This document shows, in pieces, positions 5,164 through 7,184 of a stretch of DNA of 7,184 nt. The stretch covers positions 2,740 through 9,923 of the forward strand of contig MHXC01000014.1 of assembly GCA_001824325.1 (NCBI GenBank). The letters are read 5' to 3'. Position 1 is the stretch's first letter; every line of letters begins with the position of its first letter. The DNA comes from Parcubacteria group bacterium RIFCSPHIGHO2_01_FULL_47_10b (GTDB taxonomy: Bacteria > Patescibacteriota > Minisyncoccia > 2-01-FULL-47-10). The notes below the pieces were generated by a model. That model ran no database searches and was not told where the DNA came from. It saw only the letters and a list, made by a program, of their open reading frames with translations. The translations under genes and the position numbers were made by a program.

Positions 5164-6547
5164 AATCGCCAAGTTGGCGACCCGCAATCACTACATACGG
5201 ATCGCCGTCGTTTAACAAACCCTCTTGTCGAATGATAGTTCGTGCAACGTTCAGAGAATCTTTTAAGTCCTTAATTGCCCGGGTGTGAATCGGTAACACT
5301 CCCCACGAAATCGCTAGTTGCTGTAGTGTTGTTTGGTTCGGCGTCAGCGCAACTATCAATTGCGAAGGCTTATGACGGGATATGAGGCGCGCCATGTGTC
5401 CAGACTCTGTAAGTGCCACAATAATTTTAGTATCGATGCGGTTTGCTAAGATAACACTTGCGTAACTCAAAGCAGCAGTCGTATCGCTCATATCGGGTTC
5501 GGAATGCTCCATCCAATAGTCATACGGGAACATATCCAGCGTACGCCGCGCTATGGTCTCCATAGTTTTCACTACCCGTACTGGGTCATCCCCATTGGCA
5601 GTCTCACCCGACAACATAGTGGCGTCCGTGCCATCTAAAATGGCATTTGCAACGTCTGTTGCCTCGGCGCGCGTAGGCGTCGGGGATGTCGTCATTGATT
5701 CCAACATTTGTGTTGCGGTGATAACTGGTTTTGCTTTCGTGTTCGCTAAATGAATCGCCCGCTTCTGAATAATCGGCACGTCTTCGATCGAGACCTCGAT
5801 ACCAAGGTCGCCGCGAGCAACCATAATCGCATCTGAAACATCCAATATACTATCTAAGTTATCCACGGCCTCCTGTTTTTCAATTTTCGCTATAATGTGC
5901 GCTGACGATTTGTGCGCCGCGAGAAATTGACGCACCTGCTGAATGTCTTTCTCATCACGCACGAACGACAGTGCAACATAGTCAACGCCGATCTCAAGGC
6001 CAAACGCTAGGTCATCCCAATCCTTTTGGGTAAACACATCCTTCGCCTTTACATGCGGGAGGTTAATGCCTTTATGGCTTCGTATTTCGCCCCCAATTTC
6101 AACCACTGTGTGTACATCGGTATCTGTTTTACCGGCAACTCGGAATCGCTTTGTGCCATCATCCAAGAGCAACGCGTCGCCGCGCTTCACAAATCGCGGC
6201 AATAACGGGAAGTTTACTGATGCGACGTCTGCATTACCAATACCTTGGCGCGTCGTGAACGTATATGGGTCACCACGCTTGACCATGACTACACCGCCAG
6301 CGATTTCGCCAAGCCGAATCTTGGGACCTGATAAATCTTGAATCAAGGCAACCGGAACTCCCATCTGCTTCGCTAATCGACGTATTGTGCGCGCATAATG
6401 CATATGCTCTTCATGGGTCCCGTGCGAAAAATTTAATCGTGCTCCATCGAGACCGCGCTCTATAAGCGCTTGCAAAATAGCTTCGCTCGCACAGGACGGT
6501 CCGATCGTCGCAATGATTTTCGTTTTTTGTTTCCAATAGTTCTTCAT
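5126..6547 (-). CDS. pyk: Pyruvate kinase
   Basis: 473 residues, close to E. coli PykF. It catalyses phosphoenolpyruvate + ADP to pyruvate + ATP, the last step of glycolysis, in the cytoplasm. Motifs in order: TKIIATIGPS (9-18), RLNFSHG (37-43) with active-site Arg and Asn, DLSGPKIRLG (71-80), B-domain at about 82-170 including LLLDDGT, LSFVRDEKDI (193-202), the catalytic Lys in AKIEKQEAV (K221, metal ligand E223), MVARGDLGIE (242-251, D247 metal ligand), TATQMLESM (277-285) and DGTDATMLSGETANG (305-319). The C-terminal allosteric domain spans about 350-473, with no extra PEP-utiliser domain. The start is the only ATG placed right before the conserved N-terminus; no Shine-Dalgarno is seen, and the start codon is the last 3 nt of a perfect 17-nt palindrome. 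It lies 54 nt downstream of eno. Its last 38 nt overlap the convergent DUF6580 gene. Confidence 0.97.
   Translation of the reverse strand: MKNYWKQKTKIIATIGPSCASEAILQALIERGLDGARLNFSHGTHEEHMHYARTIRRLAKQMGVPVALIQDLSGPKIRLGEIAGGVVMVKRGDPYTFTTRQGIGNADVASVNFPLLPRFVKRGDALLLDDGTKRFRVAGKTDTDVHTVVEIGGEIRSHKGINLPHVKAKDVFTQKDWDDLAFGLEIGVDYVALSFVRDEKDIQQVRQFLAAHKSSAHIIAKIEKQEAVDNLDSILDVSDAIMVARGDLGIEVSIEDVPIIQKRAIHLANTKAKPVITATQMLESMTTSPTPTRAEATDVANAILDGTDATMLSGETANGDDPVRVVKTMETIARRTLDMFPYDYWMEHSEPDMSDTTAALSYASVILANRIDTKIIVALTESGHMARLISRHKPSQLIVALTPNQTTLQQLAISWGVLPIHTRAIKDLKDSLNVARTIIRQEGLLNDGDPYVVIAGRQLGDSTLDNVLLVQKV
5166..5180. terminator. Perfect inverted repeat 2 nt after the DUF6580 stop (weak terminator candidate)
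   Basis: TCGCCAA-G-TTGGCGA has perfect 7-bp arms. As RNA it would fold as a GC-rich UCGCC/GGCGA stem with an AAGUU loop. It is well placed to end or protect the 3' end of the rightward operon. No T-run follows on either strand, so it is not a standard intrinsic terminator. It also lies inside the pyk coding region (codons for GRQLGDS), so part of it is constrained by protein sequence. Confidence 0.3.
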
Positions 6548-6561
6548 ACTGTGACAGTATG
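6545..6561. promoter_or_regulatory. Perfect 17-nt palindrome overlapping the pyk start codon (operator or RNA hairpin)
   Basis: CATACTGT-G-ACAGTATG has 8-bp perfect arms around one central base. The terminal CAT (6545-6547) is the pyk ATG on the minus strand. As DNA it looks like a binding site for a dimeric regulator; as RNA it could form a 7-bp stem with a 3-nt loop that hides the start codon. A possible pyk -10 (GATAAT on the minus strand, 6563-6568) directly abuts it, which would place the transcription start within the palindrome. Confidence 0.5.
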
Positions 6562-6562
6562 C

Positions 6563-6568
6563 ATTATC
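6563..6568 (-). promoter_or_regulatory. Possible pyk -10 element (GATAAT)
   Basis: Matches TATAAT at five of six bases on the minus strand, in the 54-nt eno-pyk gap. No good -35 is found 16-18 bp upstream (the sequence there reads roughly ACAATG). If used, the transcript would begin only about 8-10 nt before the pyk ATG. Read-through from eno is the alternative. Confidence 0.25.
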
Positions 6569-6581
6569 AAAAATTCATATA

Positions 6582-6594
6582 GTGACATTGTGAC
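6582..6594. repeat. Tandem GTGAC pair in the eno-pyk gap
   Basis: GTGAC occurs at 6582-6586 and 6590-6594 (plus strand), 8 bp apart start to start, and a third copy (6551-6555) forms the centre of the palindrome at the pyk start. Three copies of a 5-mer within 44 bp suggest a shared recognition core, but the unit is short. Confidence 0.25.
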
Positions 6595-6601
6595 GACACA
6601 T

Positions 6602-7184
6602 TTAGTTTTGCAGTAACTGGTCAATACGGATCAGCTCATTATATTTCGCCGTCCGCTCGCCTCGCGCTGGGGCACCCAGCTTGATAGCATCTGCGGCCAA
6701 ACCAACGGCCAACTCTGCAATAAACGAGTCCTCGGTTTCACCGCTGCGATGAGATACGATATAGCGCATCTTATGACTACGCGCGAACTGTACTGCTTGA
6801 ATCACTTCGGAGATTGTGCCGATCTGATTCGGCTTAATAATAACAGCATTGCAGGCCTTTTGAGTGTCAGCTTTTTGCAACCTCTCAACATTTGTCACCG
6901 TCAAATCATCACCGATGATCCATGTGTTACCCCCCTTTGCCGCCATCAACGCACTAAAACTTCGAAAATCATTCTCTTCAAATGGATCTTCAACGGCGAA
7001 TAATTCATAGTGGTCGATCATCTCCTTAACTACTGCGACGAACTCTTCTGTTGTAAATGCCTTTTCTTGTAATTCATACTTTCCATCAGAATAAAAACTA
7101 CTTGCAGCTAAATCCGCGCCCAATCGTACTGTTCGCGCAAGGTTCAACTCCTTAATAGCCGAAAGCATCAGATCAAATGGCTCA
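6602..7184 (-). CDS. eno: Enolase, C-terminal part (5' end beyond the window)
   Basis: The frame is open through the right edge; 193 residues are visible, starting EPFDLMLSAI. This is the C-terminal barrel of enolase, which interconverts 2-phosphoglycerate and phosphoenolpyruvate, the substrate of the neighbouring pyruvate kinase. Conserved features in fragment numbering: LGADLAASSFY (21-31, metal Asp D24), VEDPF (64-68, metal Glu E65), GDDLTVTN (91-98, metal Asp), VIIKPNQIGT (114-123, catalytic Lys K117), SHRSGETED (144-152) and AIKLGAPARGER (166-177, active-site Lys K168), then AKYNELIRI near the end. All expected catalytic residues in this half are present. The internal ATG at 7168 is not the start; the N-terminal domain and first barrel strands lie off the edge. 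It is upstream of pyk on the same strand with a 54-nt gap, so cotranscription is possible. Confidence 0.97.
   Translation of the reverse strand, partial: EPFDLMLSAIKELNLARTVRLGADLAASSFYSDGKYELQEKAFTTEEFVAVVKEMIDHYELFAVEDPFEENDFRSFSALMAAKGGNTWIIGDDLTVTNVERLQKADTQKACNAVIIKPNQIGTISEVIQAVQFARSHKMRYIVSHRSGETEDSFIAELAVGLAADAIKLGAPARGERTAKYNELIRIDQLLQN

Noticed and set aside
5859..5867. TTATCCACG, a one-mismatch DnaA box
   Set aside because: It lies within conserved pyk coding sequence (codons for VDN); one mismatch 9-mers are expected by chance in a window of this size.
6545..6561. LexA (SOS) box at pyk
   Set aside because: CTGT and ACAG halves are present but separated by 1 nt instead of the 8 nt of the E. 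coli site, and pyk is not an SOS gene.
1..7184. Mobile elements, CRISPR arrays, rRNA or tRNA genes
   Set aside because: No transposase, terminal repeats, regularly spaced direct repeats or RNA gene signatures were seen on either strand.

Overview
The window reads as a piece of a compact bacterial chromosome. It has seven protein genes (one cut by the right edge, plus a possible 3' scrap at the left edge), very short intergenic gaps, 3' ends that overlap, almost no recognisable Shine-Dalgarno sequences, and no mobile or RNA genes. The gene mix is a Y-family polymerase of the HID-L-N-CFF type, a monomeric B12-dependent ribonucleotide reductase and small membrane proteins of the DUF4430 and DUF6580 types. 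This makes me think of a reduced-genome lineage such as Patescibacteria/CPR (Parcubacteria-like). That placement is inference only; a protein search would settle it.

Layout, left to right. Positions 1-62 may hold the tail of an upstream gene. dinB (Pol IV) follows at 82-1230 (+). Its stop overlaps by 4 nt, tail to tail, the end of nrdJ (1227-3476, -), an adenosylcobalamin-dependent class II ribonucleoside-triphosphate reductase with an ATP-cone. A divergent control region of about 105 bp (3477-3581) carries the nrdJ promoter, a perfect consensus DnaA box (TTATCCACA) and a second near-match box over the nrdJ -10. Rightwards from it runs a three-gene operon: a PduO-type cob(I)alamin adenosyltransferase (3582-4139), a membrane-anchored DUF4430 (transcobalamin C-terminal-like) protein (4164-4604), and a DUF6580 / ECF S-component-like integral membrane protein (4585-5163). 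That operon ends inside the 3' end of pyk (5126-6547, -), which lies downstream of eno (6602 to the right edge, -). A perfect 17-nt palindrome overlaps the pyk start codon.

How the genes may work together. The middle of the window looks like a self-contained cobalamin economy. The DUF4430 protein would capture the corrinoid outside the membrane, the DUF6580 protein would carry it in, the PduO enzyme would adenosylate it, and NrdJ, transcribed divergently from the same spacer, would use AdoCbl to make deoxynucleotides. The capture and transport roles are inferred from domain kinship and gene neighbourhood; the adenosyltransferase and reductase are identified from clear motifs. The DnaA boxes suggest that deoxynucleotide supply, and perhaps B12 uptake, is tied to replication initiation. 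The right end (eno-pyk) is lower glycolysis and is probably a separate transcription unit.
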